Shown here: positions 26,600-36,167 of the stretch, one piece after another | How the letters are laid out: each line of letters begins with the position of its first letter | Position numbering within the stretch: the first letter of the stretch is position 1 | From: Tunturibacter psychrotolerans | GTDB taxonomy: Bacteria; Acidobacteriota; Terriglobia; Terriglobales; Acidobacteriaceae | Assembly: GCF_040359615.1 (NCBI RefSeq) | Contig: NZ_CP132942.1 | Span: 4,216,001-4,280,000 of the forward strand | Length of the DNA: 64,000 bases | Direction: 5' to 3' | The notes under the pieces: generated by a model | Told to the model about the DNA's origin: nothing | The model's input: the letters and a program-made list of their open reading frames with translations, nothing else | The model's database searches: none | Translations under genes and position numbers: made by a program

Positions 26600-27529
26600 A
26601 TGAAGATTCTTGTGGTTGGTGCCGGCGCAGTAGGCGGTTACTTCGGAGCGCGTCTCGCGCAGGCGGGCCGCGACGTCACCTTTCTCGTCAGGGCCGCTCG
26701 CGCCCAGCAACTCCAACGCGACGGCCTCCGCATCATCAGCCCCCACGGCGACCTCACCCTCAAACCGCAGACCATCACGAGCACCGAGATCACCGGCCCC
26801 TACGATATCATCTTCCTCAGCGTCAAAGCCCAAGCCCTCGACCAAGCCATCAAAGACATGGCCCCCGCCGTCGGCCCCGAGACGATGATCTATACCGCAC
26901 TGAACGGCATGCGCCACATAGGCACACTCGTGCACAGCTTCGGCGAACAAGCCGTCCTCGGTGGAGTCACCTTTGTCTCCACCGATCTCGACGAACAAGG
27001 CCGCATCGTTCAACTCACACCCGTGGATAAGGTCATCTACGGCGAACGCAGCGGAGAGATTACCCCTCGCATTCGCTCTCTCGACGAAACCCTGAGCAAC
27101 GCCGGCTTCGCTACCGAACTCTCCACCAACATTACCCAGGCCATGTGGGACAAATGGGTGACGATCGCCTCCTTCGGTCTCATGACCTGTCTGCTAGGCG
27201 GTCCCGTTGGCGAAATTAACGCGGTCTCCGATGGCAAGCAGACCGCCCTCCAAGCCATAGACGAATGCGCGGCGATCGCGAAGGCGTGCGGCTTCCCTAC
27301 CCCGCTGCCTCATCTCGAAATTGTCCGCAAACTAGCCTCCGAGAAAGGCTCAAAGTTCACCTCGTCGATGTACCGCGACCTCCAAAAAGGTGCACCCGTC
27401 GAAGTCGACACCATCCTCGGCGACCTGCTCGACCACGGCCACGCCCACCAGATCGAAGCTCCTCTACTTCAAGCCTGCTGCGTCCGCCTCCGTGTCTACC
27501 AAAACACCCTCACGTCCAACAAATCCTGA
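26600..27529 (+). CDS. panE: 2-dehydropantoate 2-reductase (PanE/ApbA family)
   Basis: A 309-residue enzyme of the ApbA/PanE family that reduces ketopantoate to pantoate for coenzyme A synthesis. The Rossmann motif VVGAGAVGGYFGARLAQAG opens the protein. Other marks are DIIFLSVKAQALDQAI, TALNGMRHI, the catalytic-region MWDKWVTIASFGLMTCLLG and the C-terminal FTSSMYRDLQKGAPVEVD. The ATG has AAGGAGC before it. Several family members act on other 2-keto acids, so the exact substrate is likely but not proven. It stands between a small membrane protein and ftsY. Confidence 0.88.
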   Translation: MKILVVGAGAVGGYFGARLAQAGRDVTFLVRAARAQQLQRDGLRIISPHGDLTLKPQTITSTEITGPYDIIFLSVKAQALDQAIKDMAPAVGPETMIYTALNGMRHIGTLVHSFGEQAVLGGVTFVSTDLDEQGRIVQLTPVDKVIYGERSGEITPRIRSLDETLSNAGFATELSTNITQAMWDKWVTIASFGLMTCLLGGPVGEINAVSDGKQTALQAIDECAAIAKACGFPTPLPHLEIVRKLASEKGSKFTSSMYRDLQKGAPVEVDTILGDLLDHGHAHQIEAPLLQACCVRLRVYQNTLTSNKS

Positions 27530-27578
27530 CAGACACAAGCCCGCCTCATCGGCCGGAGATTGCTAAACTAACTACAGC

Positions 27579-28580
27579 ATGGCTTTTTCCCTCTTCGGCA
27601 AACGCGACAAACCCGAGCAACAACCCGACCAGCCCACCACCTCCCCCGTAGAGCCGCAGGAGCCAAAACGCGGCTTCTTCGACCGGATGAAGGAGGCGGT
27701 CACCCGCACCCGCGAGAGCTTCTCCGAATCCATCAGCTCCGTCATCGCACTTACCCGCGAAGTCGACGAGACCACCCTCGTCGGTCTCGAGCCCATCCTC
27801 CTCGCCGCCGATCTCGGCGCCCCCACGACCGCCCTCGTCATGGAAAACCTACGCCAGCGAGCCCTCCGCGTCGGCATCCAGGGTGGCGACGATCTTAAAC
27901 GCCTCCTTAAAGCCGAGCTCAAGCAGGTCCTCGACAATGTGGCCCGTCCCATCACCCACCCGACCACGCCGCCCGAGGTCATCATGATGGTCGGGGTCAA
28001 CGGCACCGGCAAGACCACCACCACCGGCAAGCTCGCGGCCCACTTCACCGCGCAGGGCCGTACCGTTCTCCTATGCGCCGCCGACACCTTCCGCGCCGCT
28101 GCGATTGAACAGCTAGAAGTCTGGGCACAACGCTCCGACGTCCAGATCATCAAGACCAAGCAAGGCGGCGACCCATCAGCCGCCCTCTACGACGCCTGCG
28201 CCGCTGCCAAGGCCCGCAACACCCAGATCCTCATCGTCGATACCGCCGGCCGCCTCCACACCAAGACCGACCTCATGAAGGAGCTCGACAAGATGCGCCG
28301 CACCGCAGAAAAACTGATTCCCGGCTCACCACACCAGACCCTCCTCGTCATGGATGCCACCACAGGGCAGAACGGCCTCACCCAGGCCCGCCTCTTCACC
28401 GAAGCCGCTCACGTCACCGGCATCGTCCTTACGAAACTAGACGGCACCGCAAAGGGTGGCATTGTCCTGGCCATCGCCACCGAACTCAAACTCCCCGTCA
28501 TCTACGCCGGCATCGGAGAAAAACTCGAAGACATCATCCCCTTCGACAGCGCCAGCTTCGTCGATTCCCTACTCGACTAA
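27579..28580 (+). CDS. ftsY: Signal recognition particle receptor FtsY
   Basis: A 333-residue SRP GTPase that docks ribosome-SRP complexes at the membrane. A short Pro/Gln-rich acidic A-domain (residues 1-35) leads into the N-domain helices and the NG GTPase domain: P-loop GVNGTGKTTT at about 139-148, DTFRAAAIEQLEVW, DTAGRLHTKTDLM, TKLDGTAKGG and the closing GIGEKLEDIIPFD. The A-domain is short, as in many non-enteric bacteria. Its RNA partner is encoded at 12860-12958. Confidence 0.96.
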   Translation: MAFSLFGKRDKPEQQPDQPTTSPVEPQEPKRGFFDRMKEAVTRTRESFSESISSVIALTREVDETTLVGLEPILLAADLGAPTTALVMENLRQRALRVGIQGGDDLKRLLKAELKQVLDNVARPITHPTTPPEVIMMVGVNGTGKTTTTGKLAAHFTAQGRTVLLCAADTFRAAAIEQLEVWAQRSDVQIIKTKQGGDPSAALYDACAAAKARNTQILIVDTAGRLHTKTDLMKELDKMRRTAEKLIPGSPHQTLLVMDATTGQNGLTQARLFTEAAHVTGIVLTKLDGTAKGGIVLAIATELKLPVIYAGIGEKLEDIIPFDSASFVDSLLD

Positions 28581-28612
28581 AGCGCAATCGCCCCACCCAA
28601 AAAGGTATACAA

Positions 28613-28675
28613 GTCACGAAGTGACCGCCCCACGCGCGGTGGGCCCGTCCGGCGGGACAGAGAATCATCCCGCCG
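28613..28675. repeat. Cluster of three palindromes between convergent genes
   Basis: Three hairpins follow each other in 63 bases: GTCAC-GAA-GTGAC (28613-28625), a CCCAC/GTGGG stem (29-43 of the same hundred), and CGGCGGGA/TCCCGCCG (28650-28657 with 28668-28675). They sit between the convergent ftsY and GH3 genes. They could form a bidirectional terminator or be a REP-like element; no second copy was found in this window. Confidence 0.5.
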
Positions 28676-28700
28676 AACAGGCCCTCACTTCCCGCGAAGG

Positions 28701-31397
28701 CTACTTCTCCGCAGTCAGCTTCAAATCACGCGACGAAGAGCCCACCCGCACCCGTCTCGCATCCGACCGCACCCACCTCTTCTCCGCCACCGACCAATAC
28801 TCGAGCGCACGCGGAGTCACATGCATCTTCACGTCCTTGCTCTCACCCGGCGCCAGCGTCACACGATCAAACGCAGCCAGCGTCTTCGGTGCAAACTGCA
28901 CCCCCTGCGGCTGCTTCTCAGGAGCATCGAGATACACCTGCGGCACCTCATCCCCCGCCACGCTGCCGGTGTTCTTCACCCGCACCGAAACATCCAGTCC
29001 GTGATCCGAAGCCTTCGCAACCTTCAGGTCCGAGTACTCAAACGTCGTATATGAGAGCCCGAATCCAAACGGAAACAGCGGCTCGATCTTCTCTTTATCG
29101 AACCACCGATACCCAACATCCACGCCCTCAGAGTAAGTCGTCTTCCCATCCACACCCTTGGCCGACCGCTCCGGATGCGCCGGGTCATTCGCCGCATAGT
29201 CGGTCAACTGCTTCGCCCACGTAAACGGCAGCCGCCCACCCGGATTAACCTTCCCCAGCAGAACATCCGCCGTGGCCCAACCGCCTTCATCGCCCGTCCA
29301 CCACATCTGCACCACGCCCTTCACCTTGCCCAACCACGGCATCGCGACAGGCTGGCTCACATTCATCACCACTATCGTGTTCGGGTTCACAGCCGCAACC
29401 TCATCCACGAGCTTGTCCTGCTCCCCCGGCAACGCAAAGTCCGGCTTCCCTCGCGTCCAAACAAACACCACCGCCGTATGCGCCTTCTTCGCCGCATCGA
29501 TAGCCGCCTTGTGATTGCTCTCCCGCAACTCCGGCGTCACCCAGTTCAACCGAATCTGTTCCGGCGCCTTCGAAGTATCGCCGCTCGCCATCACCGTGAT
29601 CGAATGCGGTCCCGCAGTCAGCTGCACTGCGCGCCGCACATTATCCAACCCATCGACCGTCGGGAATCCGTTGTCCTGCGTGGCATATTGGATATCGCCA
29701 TGCACCGTTCCCTTCGCCGCGCCGGTCTGCCCGATGCGCTTCCCGTCGATCATCAGCCTGCCTCGAGCACCCAGTGCCTGCAGATAGAGCCAGTACTCCC
29801 CTTCGCTCGGCACCGTCAGCGTTCCCTTCCACGTCACTGTGCCATCAGCAGGCAGCGACTTGCCATTGCTATGCGTAAAGTCGAGCTGCGCATCCACCGT
29901 CTCCCTGGCCGAACTCTCCGTGCGCAGCAGCCCGGGACTACCATCATGCGACAGCGCCAATGCAGGCACAGGCACGCCCGTCATATCGTCATCCACCGCA
30001 AACGTAACATTGGCCGATGGAGCGCCCTTCTTCAACGCATCAAGTGGTCCAATCTGCCGATCCGTCAGCCCAGGACTCCGCTCGCCAAACGTACCAATCG
30101 CCGCAATCTGCAAAGCTCCCGGCCCAATCAGCGCCAGCGACTGTAAATCATCATTCTTCAACGGCAACGCATGCTCGTTCTTCAACAGTACCGCCGCATC
30201 CTCCGCCGTCTTTCGAATCACAGCAGCGTTCTCTTCGATAGCCTGCGGCGTCACATCATGCTTCTGCTTGCCATCCAGATATCCAAAGCGATCGATCTCA
30301 TACAGCACTCTCCGCGCTGCAGCCGTAATCGTAGCCTCCGTCACGGTGCCGTTCTTCAACGCCTCCCGCATCGTCGTCTTGTCGTTATCGCGCGGGAACG
30401 CGCCCATATCCATCCCGGCTCCCTGTGGCTCCTCAGGAATGGGGCCACCAAGAATGCCGGTGAGTTCATCCATATCGACCGGCCTATTCGAAGCTGGCTC
30501 CGGCGGAGCTGTCACAAAATAGTTGTTGATGAACGCTTTGAAGGGACTGTCCGCCTCCGCAGCACCGGGCATCTCCATATCCAGACCTTCATTAAGGAAC
30601 AGAACGCTGTGCACTCCGCCCCAGTCCGACGTCACGAATCCCTTGAAGCCCATCTCGTCCTTCAGGATCGTCTTCAACGTATCGCTGTTGCCGCAAGCAA
30701 ACGGTCCATTGATGCGGTTATACGAGCACATCACCGAGGAGGTACCAGCCTTGATCGCCTCTGCAAACGGCGCAGCATAAACCTCGTGCAGCGTTTGCTG
30801 GTCGATGAAGATGTTGTACGAATTCGAGTCATACCCCACATAGTGTTTCGTCTGCGCCATCACGCCTTGACCCTGCGCCCCGCGAATCTCGGCAGCGCCC
30901 ATCACACCCGTCAAGTACGGATCTTCACCAAACGTGTTGTAAGCGCGCGCAAACGTAATATCGCGATCGATATTTACGAACGGCTGCAACACCACATCGA
31001 TGCCGAGCGACCGCGCCTCGCGGCCAATCACCAGACCATTCGCCTCTGCATCTTTGGCGCTGAAGGTAGCGGCAACACCCATCGTCGCCGTCTCGGCCTG
31101 CCCCGCAACCCGCGTCAACAATCCCGGAGGCCCATCGGCCATACGCAGCGAGGGCACATGCAGCCTCGGAACTCCGGGCAGATATCCAGCCTGCCCCTGA
31201 TAAACAGAAGGATCCTCAAGCCCGCCCCGAATCAGGTCCATCTTCTCTTCCAGCGTCATCTGCTTCAGCAACCGGTCCACCCGGGCCTCATCCGCATGCT
31301 CTGCCGGAACTGCCTGTGCCCATGACGCCACACTGAAAACGCTCAATGCACCCAGACAAAAAACGACTGCGAGATATTTACTCTTCCTCAACGACAT
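28701..31397 (-). CDS. Secreted family 3 glycoside hydrolase with PA14-like insert
   Basis: An 898-residue exported beta-glycosidase. It begins with a signal peptide ending in SVASWAQA. The GH3 N-terminal barrel carries KTKHYVGYDSN-type substrate residues (seen here as AQTKHYVGYDSN) and the nucleophile in KGFVTSDWGGVHS. The GH3 C-terminal domain is split by a PA14-like carbohydrate-binding insert (about residues 470-620, with GTLTVPSEGEYWLYLQALG). A C-terminal fibronectin-III-like domain is seen in YRWFDKEKIEPLFPFGFGLS onward. Such enzymes act as beta-glucosidases or xylosidases in the periplasm. The second general acid/base residue cannot be placed safely. Confidence 0.92.
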   Translation of the reverse strand: MSLRKSKYLAVVFCLGALSVFSVASWAQAVPAEHADEARVDRLLKQMTLEEKMDLIRGGLEDPSVYQGQAGYLPGVPRLHVPSLRMADGPPGLLTRVAGQAETATMGVAATFSAKDAEANGLVIGREARSLGIDVVLQPFVNIDRDITFARAYNTFGEDPYLTGVMGAAEIRGAQGQGVMAQTKHYVGYDSNSYNIFIDQQTLHEVYAAPFAEAIKAGTSSVMCSYNRINGPFACGNSDTLKTILKDEMGFKGFVTSDWGGVHSVLFLNEGLDMEMPGAAEADSPFKAFINNYFVTAPPEPASNRPVDMDELTGILGGPIPEEPQGAGMDMGAFPRDNDKTTMREALKNGTVTEATITAAARRVLYEIDRFGYLDGKQKHDVTPQAIEENAAVIRKTAEDAAVLLKNEHALPLKNDDLQSLALIGPGALQIAAIGTFGERSPGLTDRQIGPLDALKKGAPSANVTFAVDDDMTGVPVPALALSHDGSPGLLRTESSARETVDAQLDFTHSNGKSLPADGTVTWKGTLTVPSEGEYWLYLQALGARGRLMIDGKRIGQTGAAKGTVHGDIQYATQDNGFPTVDGLDNVRRAVQLTAGPHSITVMASGDTSKAPEQIRLNWVTPELRESNHKAAIDAAKKAHTAVVFVWTRGKPDFALPGEQDKLVDEVAAVNPNTIVVMNVSQPVAMPWLGKVKGVVQMWWTGDEGGWATADVLLGKVNPGGRLPFTWAKQLTDYAANDPAHPERSAKGVDGKTTYSEGVDVGYRWFDKEKIEPLFPFGFGLSYTTFEYSDLKVAKASDHGLDVSVRVKNTGSVAGDEVPQVYLDAPEKQPQGVQFAPKTLAAFDRVTLAPGESKDVKMHVTPRALEYWSVAEKRWVRSDARRVRVGSSSRDLKLTAEK

Positions 31398-31791
31398 AGC
31401 CGACTATCCTCTTCTTCCGCATAGAAATGCTGGTCTTTTTTCTTCGCTGATAAGAAGAGAGCCCTCCATCAGAGCCCCCACACAAACTCTCTCCCCTGCC
31501 GTCGTCGACTGAACACGCCTTCGAAGAACAGTCTTCTCCGATCACATGGCAAAACGCTTTTTTCAAGTTCGAGGATTGTAGACCAAACGACGTAAAACTG
31601 GCTCACTCAGCTGTTTAGCCGCTCGCGTAAGGTCCGCTAATCGGGCGTTTCAGGCTTCATCGAGGTACATGCTTCGTTGGCAGGTTTCCCGCACTCCCGC
31701 GAACGTTCAAGAATCTTGTCAAGCCCCTCTCGTGCGAAAACCCGCGCCAGACAAGGAGATTTGCGTGGCGTATGAGTTATGCTCAATCCGC
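31398..31791. other. Gene-free spacer upstream of the GH3 gene and the rib leader
   Basis: About 400 bases between the divergent GH3 gene and the leader of ribD. I see no ORF with coding character, RNA gene or mobile element. It must hold the GH3 promoter on the minus strand, which I could not place. Confidence 0.5.
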
Positions 31792-32024
31792 TATACTTGT
31801 TCTATGCATGACAGAGGGTTCCGAGTTTCGGAGCCCTTTCTACAATTAAGGAGCTAACTCTTTTAGAAAGACGTATTTGCCTCTAAGTCGTTTAGATGGA
31901 CAATTTTACGAGAGACATTTTTCACAAGTGGCTCAAAGAAAACCACTTAATGGTACCTACCCCGGGGGGGCACCCCCTCCGGTGAGATTTTGGAAGGGCG
32001 TTGGTGACGGAAAGAGAAGACTCG
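31792..32024 (+). promoter_or_regulatory. AT-rich structured leader upstream of ribD-ribE
   Basis: A good -10 box, TATACT at 31792-31797, starts this stretch, though the -35 is weak. The presumed leader contains an 8-bp hairpin (31816-31823 with 31829-31836) followed by TTTCTAC, an SD-like TTAAGGAG at 31847-31854, a further weak hairpin (AAGTGG/CCACTT) and a G7/C5 stem just before ribD. Its base composition is clearly more AT-rich than the flanks. It does not match the conserved core of the FMN riboswitch. A 17-codon ORF (ATG 31804) spans the first hairpin. Confidence 0.35.
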
Positions 32025-33263
32025 ATGCAGCAGTCCACAACAACCCGTTCCGATCAGGATCATGCGTTAATGAGGCGAGCCCTTAAGCTCGCGGCGGAGA
32101 CCGTCGCTCTCGCCTCGCCAAACCCTCAGGTAGGCTGCGTCCTCACCCAGACACCGCCCAGTGGAGGCACCCCTAAGGTCATCGGCGAAGGCGCGCACCT
32201 CTACGCCAACCGCGACCACGCGGAGATCGTCGCACTCAAACAAGCTGCACAACGGGGCTTCTCCACCAAGGGGGCCACGGCCTACGTCACCCTCGAACCC
32301 TGCAGCCACCACGGCCGCACCGGCCCCTGCGCCGACGCCCTCATCGCCGCCGGAATTTGCCGCTGCGTTGTTGCCACCCAGGACCCGAACCCACAAGTCA
32401 GCGGTCAGGGTTTAGCCAAGCTCCGCGCCGCAGGCATCGAGGTCACCCTCGGAGTCCTTCAGCAACAGGCCCGCGATCTGAACGACGCCTTCGCCCACTT
32501 CATCCAGCACCGAATCCCCTTCGTCACCCTCAAGGCCGCGCTCTCAGTCGACGGCAAACTCGCCCCACCTGCGACGTGGCGCCGTCCCAACCAACCCCAC
32601 TGGCTCACCGGTCCCGCGGCCCGCTACGAGGTCCAACTCCTCCGCCATGCCGCCGATGCAGTGCTCACGGGAATCGGTACCGTGTTGGCCGATGACCCAC
32701 AACTCACCGACCGCAGCGGCCTCCTCGGCCCCAATAATCTACCCCGACGACGCCCGCTCCTCCGCGTCATCCTCGACTCTCAGCTAAGAATCCCTCTCTC
32801 CTCGCAACTGTTGCGCTCAGCCGGTGACGACAGAGACTCCGGCCACCCAAACCTGCTGATCTTGTGCAGCAAAACCGCGCCAAGCGCAAAAATCACTGCC
32901 CTCACAGATCTCGGCGCACTGGTCGAGACCATCCCCGACCACGCTGGCCGCCTCAGCCTGCCCACAGTCCTCACCGCTCTCGCCGAACACAACATCCTCA
33001 GCCTGCTACTCGAGTGCGGCTCCCACCTCAACGGCGCCTTCCTCCAGCAAAACCTCGTCGACAAGGCCGTGCTCATCTACGCCGAGACCGAACTAGGCGA
33101 CCAGGCCATCCCCTTCGCCCAGGGCATCGCCTCCCCTTATCTCTTCGAAGAGTCCCTGCACCGCATCACCCGCGCCAACTACGGCCCGGACACCTGCGTA
33201 ACCGGCTACCTCCACGAACCTTGGCGCACTCAAGTCGCACCGCCATCGAAAGCGATAAGCTAA
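32025..33263 (+). CDS. ribD: Bifunctional riboflavin biosynthesis deaminase/reductase
   Basis: A 412-residue enzyme performing the second and third steps of riboflavin synthesis. The N-terminal deaminase domain has the zinc site HAEIVAL and EPCSHHGRTGPCADAL. The C-terminal reductase domain (about residues 155-400) shows FVTLKAALSVDGKLAPPA, DAVLTGIGTVLADDPQLT and LLLECGSHLNGAFLQ. I prefer the ATG at 32025 over TTG/GTG codons at 32001-32004; the AGAGAAG before it is a modest ribosome site. It is followed four bases later by ribE, so both are cotranscribed. Confidence 0.95.
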   Translation: MQQSTTTRSDQDHALMRRALKLAAETVALASPNPQVGCVLTQTPPSGGTPKVIGEGAHLYANRDHAEIVALKQAAQRGFSTKGATAYVTLEPCSHHGRTGPCADALIAAGICRCVVATQDPNPQVSGQGLAKLRAAGIEVTLGVLQQQARDLNDAFAHFIQHRIPFVTLKAALSVDGKLAPPATWRRPNQPHWLTGPAARYEVQLLRHAADAVLTGIGTVLADDPQLTDRSGLLGPNNLPRRRPLLRVILDSQLRIPLSSQLLRSAGDDRDSGHPNLLILCSKTAPSAKITALTDLGALVETIPDHAGRLSLPTVLTALAEHNILSLLLECGSHLNGAFLQQNLVDKAVLIYAETELGDQAIPFAQGIASPYLFEESLHRITRANYGPDTCVTGYLHEPWRTQVAPPSKAIS

Positions 33264-33267
33264 AACC

Positions 33268-33927
33268 ATGTTCACTGGACTGATCGAGACCACCGGCACG
33301 CTTCTGGCCATCACGCCGACCGCAGGTGCCACGCGCATCACCATCGCCTCGCCCACGCTCACCGCGCGCCTCAACACAGGCGACAGCATCGCGGTCAACG
33401 GTGTCTGTCTCACTGCGCTCAGCATCGAGCCCAACGCCTTCCCCCCGCGCTTCTCCGCCGACCTCGCAGCCGAGACCATCGCTCGCACCACCCTCACCCA
33501 CCTGCGTCCCGACGCCACCGTGAACCTCGAGCTCCCCACTCCAGCAGGCTCGCCACTCGGTGGTCACGTCGTTCAGGGCCACGTCGACGGTACCGCCACG
33601 CTGCTGTCGCTCACCCCCATCACGCCAGATCAACCCGAAACCGACTGGCGCCTCCGCATCCAGCTACCCGATTCACTCACCCGCTACGTCGTTCCCCAGG
33701 GCTCCATCACCATCGAAGGTATCAGCCTCACTGTCGCCTCTATCACTGGCAGCGTGGTCGAGGTTGCCATCATCCCCCACACCTACGCCGCCACCAGCCT
33801 TCACACCCTCACCCCGGGCTCCCCACTGAACATCGAGGTAGACGTCCTCAGCAAATACGCCGAACGCCAGCACTCCTCAGAAAAATTCACCCTCACCGAG
33901 GAGTACCTCATAGCCAACGGTTACTAA
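33268..33927 (+). CDS. ribE: Riboflavin synthase, alpha subunit
   Basis: A 219-residue enzyme that converts two 6,7-dimethyl-8-ribityllumazine molecules to riboflavin. It has two similar beta-barrels: the first begins with MFTGLIETTGTLLAI and contains SIAVNGVCLT, the second begins near GGHVVQGHVDGTATL and contains SITIEGISLTVAS, as in all RibE proteins. The ATG is four bases after the ribD stop. The other rib genes (ribBA, ribH) are not in this window. Confidence 0.96.
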   Translation: MFTGLIETTGTLLAITPTAGATRITIASPTLTARLNTGDSIAVNGVCLTALSIEPNAFPPRFSADLAAETIARTTLTHLRPDATVNLELPTPAGSPLGGHVVQGHVDGTATLLSLTPITPDQPETDWRLRIQLPDSLTRYVVPQGSITIEGISLTVASITGSVVEVAIIPHTYAATSLHTLTPGSPLNIEVDVLSKYAERQHSSEKFTLTEEYLIANGY

Positions 33928-33951
33928 TCAGGTACGAGAGCGCAAAAACAA

Positions 33952-33978
33952 AAGCGCAGCTCCTGAAGAGCTGCGCTT
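33952..33978. terminator. Bidirectional terminator between ribE and rho
   Basis: A perfect 11-bp inverted repeat, AAGCGCAGCTC at 33952-33962 and GAGCTGCGCTT at 33968-33978, with a five-base loop. It is A-rich on its left (CAAAAACAAAAG) and so has a T-run when read on the minus strand, where it serves rho; on the plus strand it closes the rib transcript with a weaker T-tract. Confidence 0.75.
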
Positions 33979-34001
33979 CGTTGCCTTCAAAGTTCGTAGA
34001 A

Positions 34002-35252
34002 CTAGATCGAACTCATGTTGTGCAGAAACTCCTGATTGTTCCGCGTCTTCGCCAGCTTGTCGGTCAACAACTCCATCGCCTCAACCGGCGACAAAGGATT
34101 GAGAACCTTCCGCAGAATCCAGGTTCGCTGCAGATCCTCTTTCGGAATCAGCAACTCTTCCTTACGAGTACCGGAACGCTGAATGTCGATCGCCGGAAAC
34201 ACACGCTTATCCACCAGCTTGCGATCCAGAATCACTTCCATGTTGCCGGTTCCCTTGAACTCTTCGAAGATGACTTCATCCATTCGCGAGCCGGTATCGA
34301 CAAGCGCAGTCGCGATGATCGTGAGCGAACCGCCCTCTTCGATGTTGCGAGCCGCACCAAAGAACCGCTTTGGTCTCTGCAGCGCATTCGAATCCACACC
34401 GCCTGAGAGCACCTTGCCCGAAGGTGGAACGATCGTGTTGTAAGCACGCGCCAGACGAGTGATCGAGTCCAGCAGAATCACCACATCGCGCTTGTGCTCC
34501 ACCAACCGCTTTGCCTTCTCAATCACCATCTCGGCAACCTGCACGTGTCGCGCCGCTGGCTCATCGAAGGTCGACGAAATCACCTCGCCCTTCACCGACC
34601 GCTGCATGTCGGTGACCTCTTCCGGACGCTCATCGATCAGCAGAACGATCAGCACAACTTCAGGGTGATTCGCGGTGATGCTGTTCGCGATCGACTGCAG
34701 CAACATCGTCTTACCGGTACGCGGCGGAGCCACAATCAACCCACGCTGCCCCTTGCCCACCGGAGTCAGCAGGTCCATCACACGGCCTGAGATGTGCTCG
34801 CGAACGGTCTCCATCTTCACCCGCTCCTGCGCATACAGGGGGGTCAGGTTGTCGAACAAAATCTTGTTGCGCGTCTCTTCCGGCGATTCGAAGTTGATTG
34901 CCTCGATCTTCACGAGAGCAAAATACTTCTCGCCCTCATGCGGAGGACGGACATTGCCACTAATCGTGTCACCAGTTTTCAGGTCAAATTTACGGATCTG
35001 CGAAGGAGACACATAGATGTCATCGGGACCAGGCAGGTAGTTGTAATCGGGAGAGCGAAGGAAGCCGTACCCATCAGGCAGAATCTCGAGCACTCCTTCA
35101 GCGAAGATGTGCCCCTCTTTTTCACTCTGCGCCTGCAGAATCTTGAAGATAAGGTCCTGCTTGCGGAGGCCGCTGGTTCCAGCAATGTCGAGACCGCGCG
35201 CCAGTTTACCCAGCTCCGCGATATTGTGTTCTTTTAACTCTGAAATAGTCAT
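34002..35252 (-). CDS. rho: Transcription termination factor Rho
   Basis: A 416-residue hexameric RNA-dependent ATPase helicase. The Rho N-terminal domain (about 1-45) is followed by the cold-shock-type RNA-binding domain ([19 protein letters not shown]) and the ATPase domain with Walker [12 protein letters not shown] (about 175-185), Walker [16 protein letters not shown], the Q-loop [14 protein letters not shown] and the R-loop region [21 protein letters not shown]. There is no long N-terminal insertion of the kind seen in many high-GC species. The gene is followed by a perfect hairpin and faces the rib operon. Confidence 0.97.
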   Translation of the reverse strand: MTISELKEHNIAELGKLARGLDIAGTSGLRKQDLIFKILQAQSEKEGHIFAEGVLEILPDGYGFLRSPDYNYLPGPDDIYVSPSQIRKFDLKTGDTISGNVRPPHEGEKYFALVKIEAINFESPEETRNKILFDNLTPLYAQERVKMETVREHISGRVMDLLTPVGKGQRGLIVAPPRTGKTMLLQSIANSITANHPEVVLIVLLIDERPEEVTDMQRSVKGEVISSTFDEPAARHVQVAEMVIEKAKRLVEHKRDVVILLDSITRLARAYNTIVPPSGKVLSGGVDSNALQRPKRFFGAARNIEEGGSLTIIATALVDTGSRMDEVIFEEFKGTGNMEVILDRKLVDKRVFPAIDIQRSGTRKEELLIPKEDLQRTWILRKVLNPLSPVEAMELLTDKLAKTRNNQEFLHNMSSI

Positions 35253-35427
35253 GTTTTACCTGGAAATTTTGAATTTAGGAGGGATTGTTTGAAACTGAGG
35301 CGGGATTCTGCTTGACGGGGGGTCGTGCGGAAGGCCACATGCGTTTTGATGTGATTGAACTGCAGATGGGTGAGAGAGGGGATTAGAGGTTTTGGAGTGA
35401 AAGCTGGCGAAGTGAAACAGCCGCGCG

Positions 35428-35649
35428 TTAAGCTGCGCGGCGCTCTTGCAATTGTACCTTTTCTACGACAGACTCGCCAGATTCATCCATAGGGATGGTG
35501 TCTTTGAAGCGATCAAGAACTTCGTTGGTAGTGTCCTGCAAACGAGTGTTCGGCTTATGCAGCTTCCGCGTCGCCTTCGACGCCAGCTGACAAAGCTCGT
35601 AGCGGTTGTTCACGTGCGTGAGAGCTCCAAAAATAAGATCCGAGCGCAT
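35428..35649 (-). CDS. rpoZ: RNA polymerase omega subunit
   Basis: A 73-residue small subunit that helps assemble and stabilise the beta' subunit. The key omega pattern NRYELCQLASKATRKLH, corresponding to the family's NR-x-L-x-x-x-A-x-x-R-x-R motif, follows a short N-terminus. The N-terminal MRSDLIFGALTH differs from the usual enteric MARVTVQDA, as in other acidobacterial omega subunits. The ATG has GGGAGAA upstream. It lies 175 bases upstream of rho on the same strand. Confidence 0.82.
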   Translation of the reverse strand: MRSDLIFGALTHVNNRYELCQLASKATRKLHKPNTRLQDTTNEVLDRFKDTIPMDESGESVVEKVQLQERRAA

Positions 35650-36167
35650 AGTTTCTCCCTTTCAATTTCCGAGCGGAAGCGTCTTATTAGCGCTAACTCG
35701 CCCGAAATCATTCAAATGTGGCAACTAATCTTCAAGACTGCTGCCGTGATTAAGCCTCATACATTAGACGCAAAGAGTCTCTTCGGGGACTCTGCAATTC
35801 GTCAGAAATCTCAACTTCTTGATATCTGACATATTGCATCTCCTAGCCCCAAAACTGCCAAGCTAGCTAAGTTAATGTTCCTAGCCGAATCTGTCTCTTC
35901 CGTAGGATTCAGCGCTCGCCGCGCCCATGGTGTGAAACAAGAAGCCTGCCAGAAACTGGCAAACCGTGAGTTGATCGCTGATCGCTCGATTCGTAATTCA
36001 GAATCTCTGACGAACCCCTAGCAAACTGCGACTTCAAGGAAAGTAAACTGTTCGACGCTTAAGGTCAATACTTTTTTCGGGAACCCGTGAATAAATATCT
36101 TCCAGAAACGGGATACCTTTTACTCTACCCCAGAAGAAGTGCCCGCGAACTATCGGAGCCACAGAGC
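35650..36167. other. Gene-free spacer between rpoZ and comM
   Basis: A 518-base gap with lower GC content than the flanks. I see no ORF with coding character and no RNA gene. A short perfect hairpin, TGCCAG-AAA-CTGGCA, lies near 35948, and the stretch should contain the rpoZ promoter on the minus strand. Confidence 0.5.

Noticed and set aside
31750..32024. FMN riboswitch upstream of ribD
   Set aside because: The conserved core blocks of the FMN riboswitch could not be found by eye, although the position would be right; a covariance search is still needed.
31877..32086. Small ORF overlapping the ribD start
   Set aside because: It starts at a TTG without a ribosome site, contains a G-run and runs out of frame into ribD; it is more likely leader sequence than coding.
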